Assembly: GCF_901827205.1 (NCBI RefSeq)
Contig: NZ_LR594675.1
Location: forward strand, 2,356,001 to 2,420,000
Direction of reading: 5' to 3'
DNA from: Variovorax sp. PBS-H4
GTDB lineage: Bacteria > Pseudomonadota > Gammaproteobacteria > Burkholderiales > Burkholderiaceae_C
DNA length: 64,000 bases
The notes under the pieces were generated by a model. That model was not told where the DNA came from and searched no databases. It was given only the letters and a program-made list of their open reading frames with translations. Made by a program: the position numbers and the translations under genes. Numbering within the stretch: the stretch's first letter is position 1; each line of letters opens with the position of its first letter. Below are positions 20,069-28,047 of the stretch, piece after piece.

Positions 20069-22014
20069 TGGCAGGCGCTCCCTCGGACCCATCTTCCAAA
20101 CCCGACATGAGAGACCCCAAAGTGAAGCAATCGAAGCACTCGAAACTCCCCGGCGTCGCCAGCCTGACGGCAGTCGCCGTTGCCATCCTCCTCGCCGGCT
20201 GCAGCGTCAATCCGGTCCAGGTGACCCCGGAAGAGGTGGCGCAGCGCGTCGCCAGCGACCAGGCGCAGATGTACAAGGACCAGGTGCCGGTCGCGGCACC
20301 CATCGGCTATTCCGACGCGCTGGCGCGGGCGCTCAAGTACAACCTCGACTACCGGCTCAAGCTGATGGAAAGCGCGCTCGCACGCGGCCTGCTCGACGTC
20401 TCGGCCGCCGACATGCTGCCCAAGCTGGTGGCCGATGCCGGCTACAACGACCGCAGCAACGATTCGGGCGGCACCAGCATCGGCATCGAGGACCGCGTGG
20501 TGAGCCTGCGGCCCTCCACCTCCGAGGAACGCTCGCACTACTACGGCCGCGCCACGCTGTCGTGGAACGCGCTCGACTTCGGCCTGGCGTACTTCCGCGC
20601 CAAGCAGGCCGCCGACGAGGTGAACATCGCCGAGGAACGCCGCCGCAAGATCCTGCAGAACATCGTGCAGGACGTGCGCAACGCCTACTGGCGCGCGCTC
20701 GGTGCGCAGCGGCTGCTCGCCGACGCCGACCAGCTCGCCACCCGCATCGAGGATGCGCTTGCGAAGTCGCGTGAAGCCGAGCGCGCCGGCGTTCTGCCGC
20801 CTGCGCAAGGCCTCGCTTACCAGCGCGCGCTGCTGGACGCGATGACGCTGGTCAACCTCAAGCGGCAGGAAATGCAGTTCGCCAAGCGCGAGCTCGCCGC
20901 GCTGATGAGCCTGCCGCCCGGCACCGAGTTCACCCTGGTCGACGGCCCCGTGGACATGCTGGCTCCAGCCACGCTCGACATCGACAAGCTCGAACGCGCC
21001 GCGCTGGAAAATCGGCCCGAGCTGCGCGAGGAGGACTACAAGTCCCGCGTCGGCGTCAACGAGACCAAGAAGCAGATCGCCGCGCTGTTCCCCAGCCTCA
21101 ACCTGTATGCGGGCCCGCGCTACGACTCCAACGACCTGCTCTACAACAACAGCTGGAGCGATGTCGGCGTGAGTGTCTCGATGGACCTCTTCCGCCTCGC
21201 CGCGATCCCGGCGATCAAGCGCACCAACGAAGCGCGGGTGCGCAACGACGAGGCGCGCCGCCTCGCGCTTTCGATGGCCGTGATCACGCAGGTGCGCGTG
21301 TCCGTCGAGCGCTACAAGCTGGCCCTGGTGGACCAGGAGCTCGCGGCCGAATCGAGCCGCGTGGACCAGCGCCTGGCGAGCGTGTCGCGCGCCGGCAGCA
21401 GCCATCGGCTCGAGAGCGAGCTCGAGTCCCTGCGCACCGATTCGCGTGCGCTGGTTTCGCGCTTCTACCTGGCCACCGCCTATGCCGCGACCCAGGCCTC
21501 CTATGCGCGCGTGCTCAATTCGGTCGGCATCGACCTCCTGCCCGACACCGTGACGGGCACCGACCTGCCGACCTTGGCAAAGGCCATCGACAACAGCCTG
21601 GCCGAAGGCGAGAAAGTGGCCTTCGTGCAGACCGTCGCGGTGCAGACCGCGAGCCGGCCGATCGTCGTGCGCGTTCAGAACCTGCCGCAAGGTGTGAGCG
21701 AAGACGCGGTGCGCGGCGCGGTCGAGCGCATCGTGGCACGCAACGATCTGCAAACCGCGCAGGGCGGCGACGCGCTGGCGCTGACGCTCGCATTCGAGCG
21801 CATGGATTCGCGCGCCACGGCGCGCGCGCAATGGCGCGTCACGCTCTCCGAGCCCGGCGGCCGGCAACTGCTGTCGCAGCGCTATGCGAGCTTCCTGCCG
21901 AACGCGCCGACCGAACGCGCGCTCGGCGCCTTCGCCGAGGCGGCGACGCTGTCGGTGATCTCCGACGTGCGGCGCCTGTCGCGCAGCGGTGCCTCCGTGG
22001 CGCAGAAGCCGTGA
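20068..22014 (+). CDS. TolC-family outer-membrane lipoprotein
   Basis: ATG 20068 overlaps the stop of the giant gene (TGATG) and follows GGGAG at 20053-20057; ATG 20107 is an alternative that leaves a shorter signal peptide. A lipobox, LLAGC, places the lipidated Cys at residue 45. The mature part has the long helical repeats of outer-membrane efflux proteins, with paired segments such as YWRALGAQRLLADADQLATR and FPSLNLYAGPRYDSN. The C-terminal 130 residues extend beyond the usual TolC fold. The role is most likely the outer-membrane duct for the giant protein, together with the adaptors encoded immediately downstream. TolC lipoproteins of the NodT class normally serve RND or MFS pumps; here the neighbours indicate protein export. 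Confidence 0.88.
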   Translation: MAGAPSDPSSKPDMRDPKVKQSKHSKLPGVASLTAVAVAILLAGCSVNPVQVTPEEVAQRVASDQAQMYKDQVPVAAPIGYSDALARALKYNLDYRLKLMESALARGLLDVSAADMLPKLVADAGYNDRSNDSGGTSIGIEDRVVSLRPSTSEERSHYYGRATLSWNALDFGLAYFRAKQAADEVNIAEERRRKILQNIVQDVRNAYWRALGAQRLLADADQLATRIEDALAKSREAERAGVLPPAQGLAYQRALLDAMTLVNLKRQEMQFAKRELAALMSLPPGTEFTLVDGPVDMLAPATLDIDKLERAALENRPELREEDYKSRVGVNETKKQIAALFPSLNLYAGPRYDSNDLLYNNSWSDVGVSVSMDLFRLAAIPAIKRTNEARVRNDEARRLALSMAVITQVRVSVERYKLALVDQELAAESSRVDQRLASVSRAGSSHRLESELESLRTDSRALVSRFYLATAYAATQASYARVLNSVGIDLLPDTVTGTDLPTLAKAIDNSLAEGEKVAFVQTVAVQTASRPIVVRVQNLPQGVSEDAVRGAVERIVARNDLQTAQGGDALALTLAFERMDSRATARAQWRVTLSEPGGRQLLSQRYASFLPNAPTERALGAFAEAATLSVISDVRRLSRSGASVAQKP

Positions 22015-22808
22015 AGAGGATCGCCAGGCCGCTCGGTCTCCTTGCGCTCTTCCTCTGCGTGCACGGGCTCGGCCTCGGCCTCGGCCTCCAGCAGGCTGCT
22101 GCCGAACCGGTGCCGGCGCGTGCGCCCCTGCAGGGCGCGCCCACTGCCGCGCCGGTGCGCTTCCTCGTCGTTGCATCGCAGGAAAGCATCCTCTCCGCGT
22201 CGGTCGCGGGCCGCTTCGCCAAGGTGCCGGTGCAGCTTGGAGACAGCGTGCGCGCAGGCCAGGTGCTGGCCGCTTTCGATTGCGCCGAGATCCAGGCGCG
22301 GCGCGATGCGGCACGGGCCGAAGCCGAGGCCGCGCGGGTGCAGTACGAGGCCAAGATGAAGCTGCAGGGCCTGCAATCGGCGGCCGAGGTCGAAGTCGAG
22401 CTCGCTGCCGCCAACGTGAACAAGGCGCAGAGCCAGATCCGCATCTTCGACGCGCAGCTGGCCCAGTGCGCCTTCGTCGCTCCGTTCGCGGGCAAGGTGG
22501 CCCGCGTGCATGTCAAGGTGGGGCAGGGCGTGAATCCCGGCGCGCCGGTGGTGGAGCTCGTCGGCAGCGGTCCGCTCAAGGCGCGGATGAACGTGCCCTC
22601 GCAATGGCTGGCCTGGCTCAAGCCGGGCGAGCGCCTGGAAGGCACGGTCGACGAGACCGGCGGCGCCTGTGGCCTCAAGGTCACGCGCGTGGCCGGGCGC
22701 GTCGACGCGGTGAGCCAGACGGTGGAGATAGAAACCGAGCTCGCGAGCGCCAGCGGCCAGGTGCTGCCCGGCATGAGCGGCCAGGTTCGCGCGCCGGTGC
22801 GGCGTTGA
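22011..22808 (+). CDS. Periplasmic adaptor (HlyD/RND membrane-fusion type)
   Basis: The start is GTG 22011, overlapping the preceding stop by four bases (GTGA), which implies translational coupling. The 265-residue product has an N-terminal signal-like hydrophobic stretch (LGLLALFLCVHGLGLGLGL). It then has a biotinyl-lipoyl half domain (ILSASVAGRFAKVPVQLGDS), a short alpha-hairpin with EAEAARVQYEAKMKL, the second lipoyl half (FVAPFAGKVARVHVKVGQGV) and a beta-barrel. This is the minimal adaptor that links an inner-membrane component to TolC. It is shorter than classical HlyD. It is encoded between the TolC-like lipoprotein and a second adaptor, so it is presumably one of three adaptor-like subunits of this exporter. 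Confidence 0.87.
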   Translation: MKRIARPLGLLALFLCVHGLGLGLGLQQAAAEPVPARAPLQGAPTAAPVRFLVVASQESILSASVAGRFAKVPVQLGDSVRAGQVLAAFDCAEIQARRDAARAEAEAARVQYEAKMKLQGLQSAAEVEVELAAANVNKAQSQIRIFDAQLAQCAFVAPFAGKVARVHVKVGQGVNPGAPVVELVGSGPLKARMNVPSQWLAWLKPGERLEGTVDETGGACGLKVTRVAGRVDAVSQTVEIETELASASGQVLPGMSGQVRAPVRR

Positions 22809-22833
22809 GCCCCGCCCCCTGCGGAAAGAAGCC

Positions 22834-24186
22834 ATGACCGACCTGGCCTTCCATGCGCTGGCCGCAAAGGTGCGCGCGGCCACGCGCGCAGCCGATCTCG
22901 CCTTCGTCATCTGCAACGAGACCCATGCGCTCGCCAGCTACCGGCAGGCGGCGCTCGTTGGCTATTTCGGCGCGCGGCGCACCCGGCTCGTGGGCCATTC
23001 AGGGCTGGCCGATGTCGAACCGGATTCCCCCTACGCGCTGTGGCTCGCTGAAGTGGGCGACCATCTGCGGCCGCAGCTCGATGCGCTGCCCGCCGGGGCA
23101 CCGGTGCTGGCGCTGGCGCCCGCGATGCTGCCGCCGGCGCTCGCCACCTCCTGGGCCGACTGGCTGCCCGACCATGTGTGGGCATTGCCGCTCGCGGGGC
23201 CTGATGGCCGGGTGCGGGCGGTCCTGTTGCTGGCCCGCGAAAACCCGTGGCCTGCCGAGTTCGACGCCGGGGCACCCGAGTACCTGCTGCTGCAGGCTGC
23301 CGGGACCTATGGGCATGCCTGGTGGGCGCTGACGGGCCGCCGGCGCTCCGTCGGCGCGCTGTGGCAAGGGCTCTGGGCCCGCAAGGCGCTGCGCTGGTCG
23401 CTGCTCCTTCTTCCGCTGCTGCTGCTCGTGCCCGTGCGCGAATACGCGCTGGTGCAGGCCGAGGTGGTCTCCCTGCGCAGCCAGGTGATCGCCTCGCCCC
23501 GCGACGGCGTCATCAAGCGCATGGTGGTGCGTCCCAATACACCCGTCGAGGCCGGGCAGACGCTCGCCGAGCTCGACGACACCACGCTCTTCAACCGGCT
23601 GGCCGTCGCGCAGGCCGCACTGGCCAGCGCGCGCCTCGAACTGCACCAGGCCTCTCAGCGCGCCATCGAATCGCAGAGCGCCAAGGCCGAGCTCAACCTC
23701 GCCGAGGGCAAGCTGCGCGAGCGCGAGGTCGAAGTGGCCGGCCTGCAGCGCGAGGTGGCGCAGCTGTCGATCAAGGCGCCGGCCCGGGGGGTGTTCGTCT
23801 ACTCCGATCCCGACGACTGGGCCGGGCGGCCGGTGCAGACGGGTGAACGCGTGGGGCTGCTGGCCGATCCGGCCTCGCTCGGCGTGCAGGCGTGGGCACC
23901 GGTCAGCGAGGCGGTCAACCTCGCGCCAGGCGCGCCGATGACGCTGTTCCTGCGCGTCGCGCCGCTCGACCCCGTCTCCGCGCGGCTCGACTACGCCGGC
24001 TACCAGGCGGTCGAAGCGCCGAACGGGATTGCGAGCTACCCGCTGCGCGGACATCTCGAAGAGACGGCCGCCGTCACCCGGATCGGGCTGCGCGGCACGG
24101 CGCGCGTGTCGGGCGACTGGACCGTGCTGGGCTACCTGATGTTCCGGCGCCCCTTTGCTGCCGTGCGGGAGTGGTGCGGATGCTGA
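22834..24186 (+). CDS. Membrane-anchored HlyD-type adaptor with GAF-like cytoplasmic domain
   Basis: This 450-residue protein has GGAAAG ahead of its ATG. Residues about 1-165 resemble a GAF sensor (ICNETHALASYRQAALVGYF) and should be cytoplasmic. One transmembrane helix (about 188-202, LLLLPLLLLVPV) follows. The periplasmic part has the HlyD pattern: lipoyl half with VIASPRDGVIKRMVVRPNT, a coiled-coil hairpin (about 255-310), second lipoyl half (LSIKAPARGVFVYSDPDDW) and a beta-barrel. A sensor domain on an adaptor is unusual and could let a cytoplasmic ligand gate export. The gene overlaps the M50 gene by seven bases. The HlyD part is clear; the GAF assignment is by pattern only. Confidence 0.85.
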   Translation: MTDLAFHALAAKVRAATRAADLAFVICNETHALASYRQAALVGYFGARRTRLVGHSGLADVEPDSPYALWLAEVGDHLRPQLDALPAGAPVLALAPAMLPPALATSWADWLPDHVWALPLAGPDGRVRAVLLLARENPWPAEFDAGAPEYLLLQAAGTYGHAWWALTGRRRSVGALWQGLWARKALRWSLLLLPLLLLVPVREYALVQAEVVSLRSQVIASPRDGVIKRMVVRPNTPVEAGQTLAELDDTTLFNRLAVAQAALASARLELHQASQRAIESQSAKAELNLAEGKLREREVEVAGLQREVAQLSIKAPARGVFVYSDPDDWAGRPVQTGERVGLLADPASLGVQAWAPVSEAVNLAPGAPMTLFLRVAPLDPVSARLDYAGYQAVEAPNGIASYPLRGHLEETAAVTRIGLRGTARVSGDWTVLGYLMFRRPFAAVREWCGC

Positions 24187-26276
24187 GCCCTGCCGCCGCC
24201 GCCGTGCCCCCGCCCTGGCCTTCGCTGCGGGAAGAACTGCAGATCCATGCGGCGGGCGCGAACCGCGACGGTTCGCCCGCTTGGCACATCTGCGATCCGG
24301 TGCGCAATCTTTTCTTTCGCATCGGCTGGCTGGAGTTCGAGATGCTGCAGCGCTGGCGCCTCGCCGATGCGCAACGTATCGCCCACGAGGTCGCGGAGGC
24401 CACCACGCTGGCGCCGGAGGCCGACGACGTGGACGGTTTCCGCAGTTTCCTGGAGCGCCATCAATTGCTGCGCGCAGCGCGCCAGAAGGCGCCGATGCCG
24501 ATCTGGCGATGGCTGCTCAACAACTACCTCTTCATCCGCATTCCGCTGGTGCGGCCGGCGTTGTGGCTGGCGCGGCTCCTGCCCTGGGTGGGTTGGCTGT
24601 TCACGCGCTGGTCCGCCGGCCTGAGCGCACTTGCCGCTGGCGGAGGCCTGGTGCTCGCAGCCCGGCAGTGGGACACCGTGGAAGCGAATCTGCGCGGCGC
24701 GCTGAGCTGGGAAGGTGTGGCGGGCTTCGCCGGCGCGCTGATCGTCTCGAAGCTGCTGCATGAGCTGGGCCATGCGCTGGTCTCCACCAGGCTCGGCGTT
24801 CGCGTGGGCCACATGGGCGTGGCGCTGCTCGTGATGTGGCCCATGGCTTACACCGACACCGGCGAGAGCTGGAAGCTGGAGCGTTCGCGCCATCGCTTCG
24901 CGATCGCCTCCGCGGGCATCGCTTCCGAGCTGGTGCTGGCGGCGTGGGCGACCCTGCTCTGGGCCTTCCTGCCCGATGGCGACCTGCGCAGTGCGCTGTT
25001 CTTCCTCGCCACCACCGCGTGGGTGATGACCTTGCTCATCAACGCCAGTCCCTTCATGCGCTTCGACGGCTACTACATGCTCGCCGACGCGATCGACTTT
25101 CCGGGCCTGCACGAACGCGCAGGGCAGCAGGCGAGGCACTTTCTGCGGCGCTGGCTGCTCGGCCTGGACGATCCGCTGCCGGAGACCCTGTCGCCCGGCT
25201 TTCGCCGCCTGCTGATCGCGTTCGCCTTCGCCACCTGGATCTACCGGCTGGTGCTGTTCGTCGGCATCGCGGTGGTGGTCTACCACGCCTTCTTCAAGGC
25301 GCTCGGCGTGTTCCTCTTCTTCGTCGAGATCGGCGTCTTCGTCGGCCGCCCGGTATGGACCGAACTGCGTGCGTGGCGTGGGCGCCGCGCCGAGATCCCG
25401 CGCCGGCGCAAGCTCGCATGGCTGTTCGCCGCCGCGGCGTCGTGGCTGGTGCTCTGGCTGCCTTGGCACACCGGCATCACGGCGCCGGGCGTGATCAAGG
25501 CCGGATCGGAGCAGCCGGTCTATTCACCCTTCGCGGCACGCGTGAGGGCACTGGACATCGCGGACGGGGCTGAGGTCCAGCCAGGTCGCGAACTGCTGAC
25601 GCTCGATGCGCCGAGCCAGGCCGAGGAGCGCGACAAGGCACGCGTCCTCGCGCTGGCCTACACGCGCACCGCGCGCGGTGCGCTCGGCCTGGACGAAGGC
25701 CCGGCGGCGCAACTCGCCGTGGCCGAACAGCAGGCGAGCCGCTGGGACGCCGAGCGCCGCGCGCGTGAAGCCGAGTTGCTCCGGCTGCAGTTGGTCGCCA
25801 CACAAGCCGGTGAAGTGCGCGACGTCGATCCGCTGGTGGGCCAGGGCACCTGGGTGGCGCCCTCGCAGCTCATCGCGATGGTGGTCGACGGCCGGCGCTG
25901 GCGTGTCGAGGCGCTTGTGCCCGAGCACGACCGGCAGCGCCTGGCGCGCGGCAGCACGGCGACGGTCATCGTGAAGGGGCGCACGCGCAAGCTGGAAGGA
26001 CAGGTCCGCGCCATCGACAGCAACCCCGTCAAGCGCCTGCCGCACATGCTGTTGGCGAAGGATCACGGCGGCCCCATCGCGCTCAACCCGACACGGCCGA
26101 AGACAGAACTGAGGCCGGCGGAAGCGTGGTTCCGCGTGCTGGTCGAGGGCGAATCGGACACTCCGCTGGCCACGGTGCGCGAGGTGAAAGTGCACTTCGA
26201 AGGCACGCGCGAGAGCATTGCGCGCAATTGGATCGACAACGCGCTGTCGGTCGTGATTCAGCAGTCGGGCTTTTGA
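24180..26276 (+). CDS. Polytopic M50 metalloprotease fused to HlyD-like domain
   Basis: Start ATG 24180 overlaps the previous stop. In this 698-residue protein a soluble N-terminal region (about 1-110) precedes several membrane helices that carry the zinc motif HELGH (H194, E195, H198). A second M50 signature, NASPFMRFDGYYML, supplies the third ligand D296. More helices follow to about 440. The remainder is periplasmic and adaptor-like: GVIKAGSEQPVYSPFAARV and VRDVDPLVGQGTWVAPSQL are the two lipoyl halves around a helical hairpin. Members of this class are annotated as peptide zinc metalloproteases and co-occur with HlyD and TolC genes. With no ABC ATPase nearby, it is the best candidate inner-membrane component. 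Whether it cleaves the giant protein's N-terminus is inference. Confidence 0.88.
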   Translation: MLSPAAAAVPPPWPSLREELQIHAAGANRDGSPAWHICDPVRNLFFRIGWLEFEMLQRWRLADAQRIAHEVAEATTLAPEADDVDGFRSFLERHQLLRAARQKAPMPIWRWLLNNYLFIRIPLVRPALWLARLLPWVGWLFTRWSAGLSALAAGGGLVLAARQWDTVEANLRGALSWEGVAGFAGALIVSKLLHELGHALVSTRLGVRVGHMGVALLVMWPMAYTDTGESWKLERSRHRFAIASAGIASELVLAAWATLLWAFLPDGDLRSALFFLATTAWVMTLLINASPFMRFDGYYMLADAIDFPGLHERAGQQARHFLRRWLLGLDDPLPETLSPGFRRLLIAFAFATWIYRLVLFVGIAVVVYHAFFKALGVFLFFVEIGVFVGRPVWTELRAWRGRRAEIPRRRKLAWLFAAAASWLVLWLPWHTGITAPGVIKAGSEQPVYSPFAARVRALDIADGAEVQPGRELLTLDAPSQAEERDKARVLALAYTRTARGALGLDEGPAAQLAVAEQQASRWDAERRAREAELLRLQLVATQAGEVRDVDPLVGQGTWVAPSQLIAMVVDGRRWRVEALVPEHDRQRLARGSTATVIVKGRTRKLEGQVRAIDSNPVKRLPHMLLAKDHGGPIALNPTRPKTELRPAEAWFRVLVEGESDTPLATVREVKVHFEGTRESIARNWIDNALSVVIQQSGF

Positions 26277-26324
26277 ATCATGTGCGCGCGCCGAGAGACG
26301 AACACGCGCCCCTGCGTCCGGCGG

Positions 26325-26654
26325 TCACGATCGGTTCGCGCGCGGGTCGCGCAGGCACTGCCACGACTTCCTGAAGCGCTGGACCATCCGGGTCTTGCAA
26401 GCGCTGTCGCGCTCGGTCTCGAGCACGGCGATCACGATCCACTGGGCCGGATCGAGATGAAGGTCTTCGGCCAGCGCGCCCGCGATCACGGGCGACAGGC
26501 GACCCCTGCTTCGCGCGGTGCGCAATGCTTCTTCCGACAGGCCCAGGCGAAGTGCCCAGGCGCGCAGGTTGTCTTGCTCCAGCGCCTTGTCCAGGAGATC
26601 CATGGTTGTGGGCGCGGAGCAGCCGGAGGGAGACTGGTCGAAGACGCTGGTCAT
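26325..26654 (-). CDS. Small HTH-like protein, 109 aa
   Basis: ATG 26654 overlaps the stop of the upstream minus-strand gene (ATGA). The core, DNLRAWALRLGLSEEALRTA followed by RGRLSPVIAGALAEDLHLDP, has the spacing of a Cro/XRE-like helix-turn-helix, then a hydrophobic helix (WIVIAVLETE) and a basic tail. It has no recognisable ligand domain. It lies tail-to-tail with the M50 gene, 48 bases apart. It could be a small DNA-binding regulator or a phage-derived helix-turn-helix protein. The long plus-strand frame over the same bases lacks any protein-like pattern. I regard this as a real gene of uncertain function. Confidence 0.6.
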   Translation of the reverse strand: MTSVFDQSPSGCSAPTTMDLLDKALEQDNLRAWALRLGLSEEALRTARSRGRLSPVIAGALAEDLHLDPAQWIVIAVLETERDSACKTRMVQRFRKSWQCLRDPRANRS

Positions 26655-27007
26655 GGTCGAAGGGCGTGCGCTGCCTGCAGGCAGCGCGCCGCCGAACGGG
26701 CCAGTGTTCTTTCAGGAGACGGGGCGGCAAAGCGCTCGAGCAGCTTTCTGCCCAGCCGGGTGATCTCGTCGACCTTCGCCGGCAGTTGCCGCGGGCTTCG
26801 ATGCAGCCCGCCTGGGGGATGTGCGGCTTCCGGAATCGCAGCCTTGATGGAGCCCGCCAGTTTCAGGATCCTCAAGGTCTCGATCTCGCCATGGTCGACG
26901 ACGTGGATGGGCAGGCTCGTGTTCGCGAGGCGCCGAAGCAATTCGAGGGGTTGCGGGAAGGCGCCATTGGGCGCTTCGTTCCTGGGTGCGATGTGGGACG
27001 TGTGCAT
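26651..27007 (-). CDS. Hypothetical protein, 118 aa
   Basis: The start is most likely ATG 27007; the frame is open further upstream, but the sequence there is arginine- and cysteine-rich and looks non-coding. The product contains a protein-like stretch, LLRRLANTSLPIHVVDHGEI, then ETLRILKLAGSIKAAIPEA and a basic C-terminus with KVDEITRLGRKLLE. It is translationally coupled to the HTH-like gene downstream. The upstream bipartite element at 27090-27134 lies 82 bases before the start. No known domain is recognised; a small regulatory or toxin-antitoxin-like pair is possible but not supported by any motif I can name. Confidence 0.5.
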   Translation of the reverse strand: MHTSHIAPRNEAPNGAFPQPLELLRRLANTSLPIHVVDHGEIETLRILKLAGSIKAAIPEAAHPPGGLHRSPRQLPAKVDEITRLGRKLLERFAAPSPERTLARSAARCLQAAHALRP

Positions 27008-27089
27008 GCGTTGCGAAAGATTGAGAAGTTCAAGAGGGCAGGCGTCTGACCTTGCCTGCACGCACCCGTGGCGGGTGTGTCTGGAGCGT

Positions 27090-27134
27090 GAATGTAGGCA
27101 CGCCCTCCACGCCGCACAACCGAATTGACAATGC
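27090..27134. promoter_or_regulatory. Bipartite element GAATGTAGGC-N21-CGAATTGACAATGC, copy B
   Basis: GAATGTAGGC at 27090-27099 and CGAATTGACAATGC at 27121-27134 are separated by 21 bases, exactly as in copy A at 8872-8916, while the spacer sequence differs. The element sits between a minus-strand gene pair and the plus-strand regulator operon. On the minus strand TTGTGC, 17 bases, TACATT makes a passable promoter toward 27007. The preserved spacing with a diverged spacer argues for selection on two protein-contact sites. Confidence 0.6.
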
Positions 27135-27220
27135 ATAAGAATCTCGCGCGAAGGGAAGGAGCGGCGCCATCCACATTGGGAGATTGGTGGGCGTGCAGTC
27201 CTACATAAGCGCGCCCGAAA

Positions 27221-27240
27221 TTGACATTCCTTGACATTCC
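27221..27240 (+). repeat. Perfect 10-bp direct repeat TTGACATTCC x2
   Basis: TTGACATTCC occurs twice back-to-back, 91 bases before the response-regulator start. A 10-bp direct repeat puts both copies on the same DNA face, the usual arrangement of OmpR/PhoB-family binding sites. TACACT at 27269-27274 could be a downstream -10. This is a plausible autoregulatory site for the regulator it precedes. Confidence 0.5.
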
Positions 27241-27330
27241 GCCGCGGCTTCGGCGTCAATGTGACCGCTACACTTTCTTGTTCATCGAAGCCCGGCTGCA
27301 TTGCGGGCGCTCAACAAAAAGGTAGTACAA

Positions 27331-28047
27331 ATGCGAGTTGCTGCACTGGACGACGACGTCGATCAGCTCGACCTCGTCAGGTGCACTTTGCAATCCATCG
27401 GGCACGACTGCCACGTCTTCTCGGAAGGGGCCGCACTGCGGCGCGAGCTGCAGCGCGAGACCTTCGACCTCCTGGTCCTGGACTGGCACCTGCCCGACAT
27501 CACCGGACCGGACATCGTGCGATGGGTCCGGGCCAACCTGCAGGCCCGCATCCCGATCCTCTTCGTGACCAACCGCCACGAAGAGCGCGACGTGGTGGAA
27601 GGGCTGAGCGCGGGCGCCGACGATTTCATGGTCAAGCCGGTGCGTGTGGGCGAACTGGCTGCGCGCGTGCGAGCGCTGCTGCGGCGGGCCTACATGGACC
27701 CGGCGCCCGAAGAGCAGGTGTGGGGACGCTACCGCTTCGTCATTGCGAGCCGGCAGCTGGAGATCGAGGGCAAGCCGGTCGCGTTGACGCAGAAGGAGTT
27801 CGACCTGGCCTTGTTCCTGTTCAGGAACGCGGGGCGCCTGATCTCGCGCAAGCACCTGCTGGAGACGATCTGGGGCGTTGCCAATCCCCCCGGGACCGAG
27901 CTCATGTCAAGGTCGCTCGACACGCACATCTCACGCGTGCGAACCGTGCTCGGCCTGCGGCCCGAAAGCGGCTATCGGCTGGCTTCCATCTACGGACAGG
28001 GTTACCGCTTCGAAGTGCTCGGCAGCGATGAGAACCATGTCGCGTGA
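27331..28047 (+). CDS. OmpR/PhoB-family response regulator
   Basis: The start is ATG 27331 with AAAGG upstream. This 238-residue protein has a receiver (residues about 1-115) with LDDD at the acidic pocket, phospho-acceptor D51 in VLDWHLPD and KPVRVGEL at the conserved Lys. A winged-helix DNA-binding domain (about 135-235) has ALTQKEFDLALFLF, the recognition-helix region MSRSLDTHISRVR and the C-terminal wing GYRLASIYGQGYRF. It overlaps the LysM-FecR gene, so regulator, FecR protein and CHASE2 kinase form one operon. The kinase three frames downstream is the obvious cognate sensor. The giant gene and its shared upstream element are likely targets, by inference. Confidence 0.95.
   Translation: MRVAALDDDVDQLDLVRCTLQSIGHDCHVFSEGAALRRELQRETFDLLVLDWHLPDITGPDIVRWVRANLQARIPILFVTNRHEERDVVEGLSAGADDFMVKPVRVGELAARVRALLRRAYMDPAPEEQVWGRYRFVIASRQLEIEGKPVALTQKEFDLALFLFRNAGRLISRKHLLETIWGVANPPGTELMSRSLDTHISRVRTVLGLRPESGYRLASIYGQGYRFEVLGSDENHVA

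Noticed and set aside
26280..27128. A 282-codon plus-strand frame after the M50 gene
   Set aside because: Its sequence lacks protein-like patterning, and the opposite strand encodes the better-supported coupled pair.
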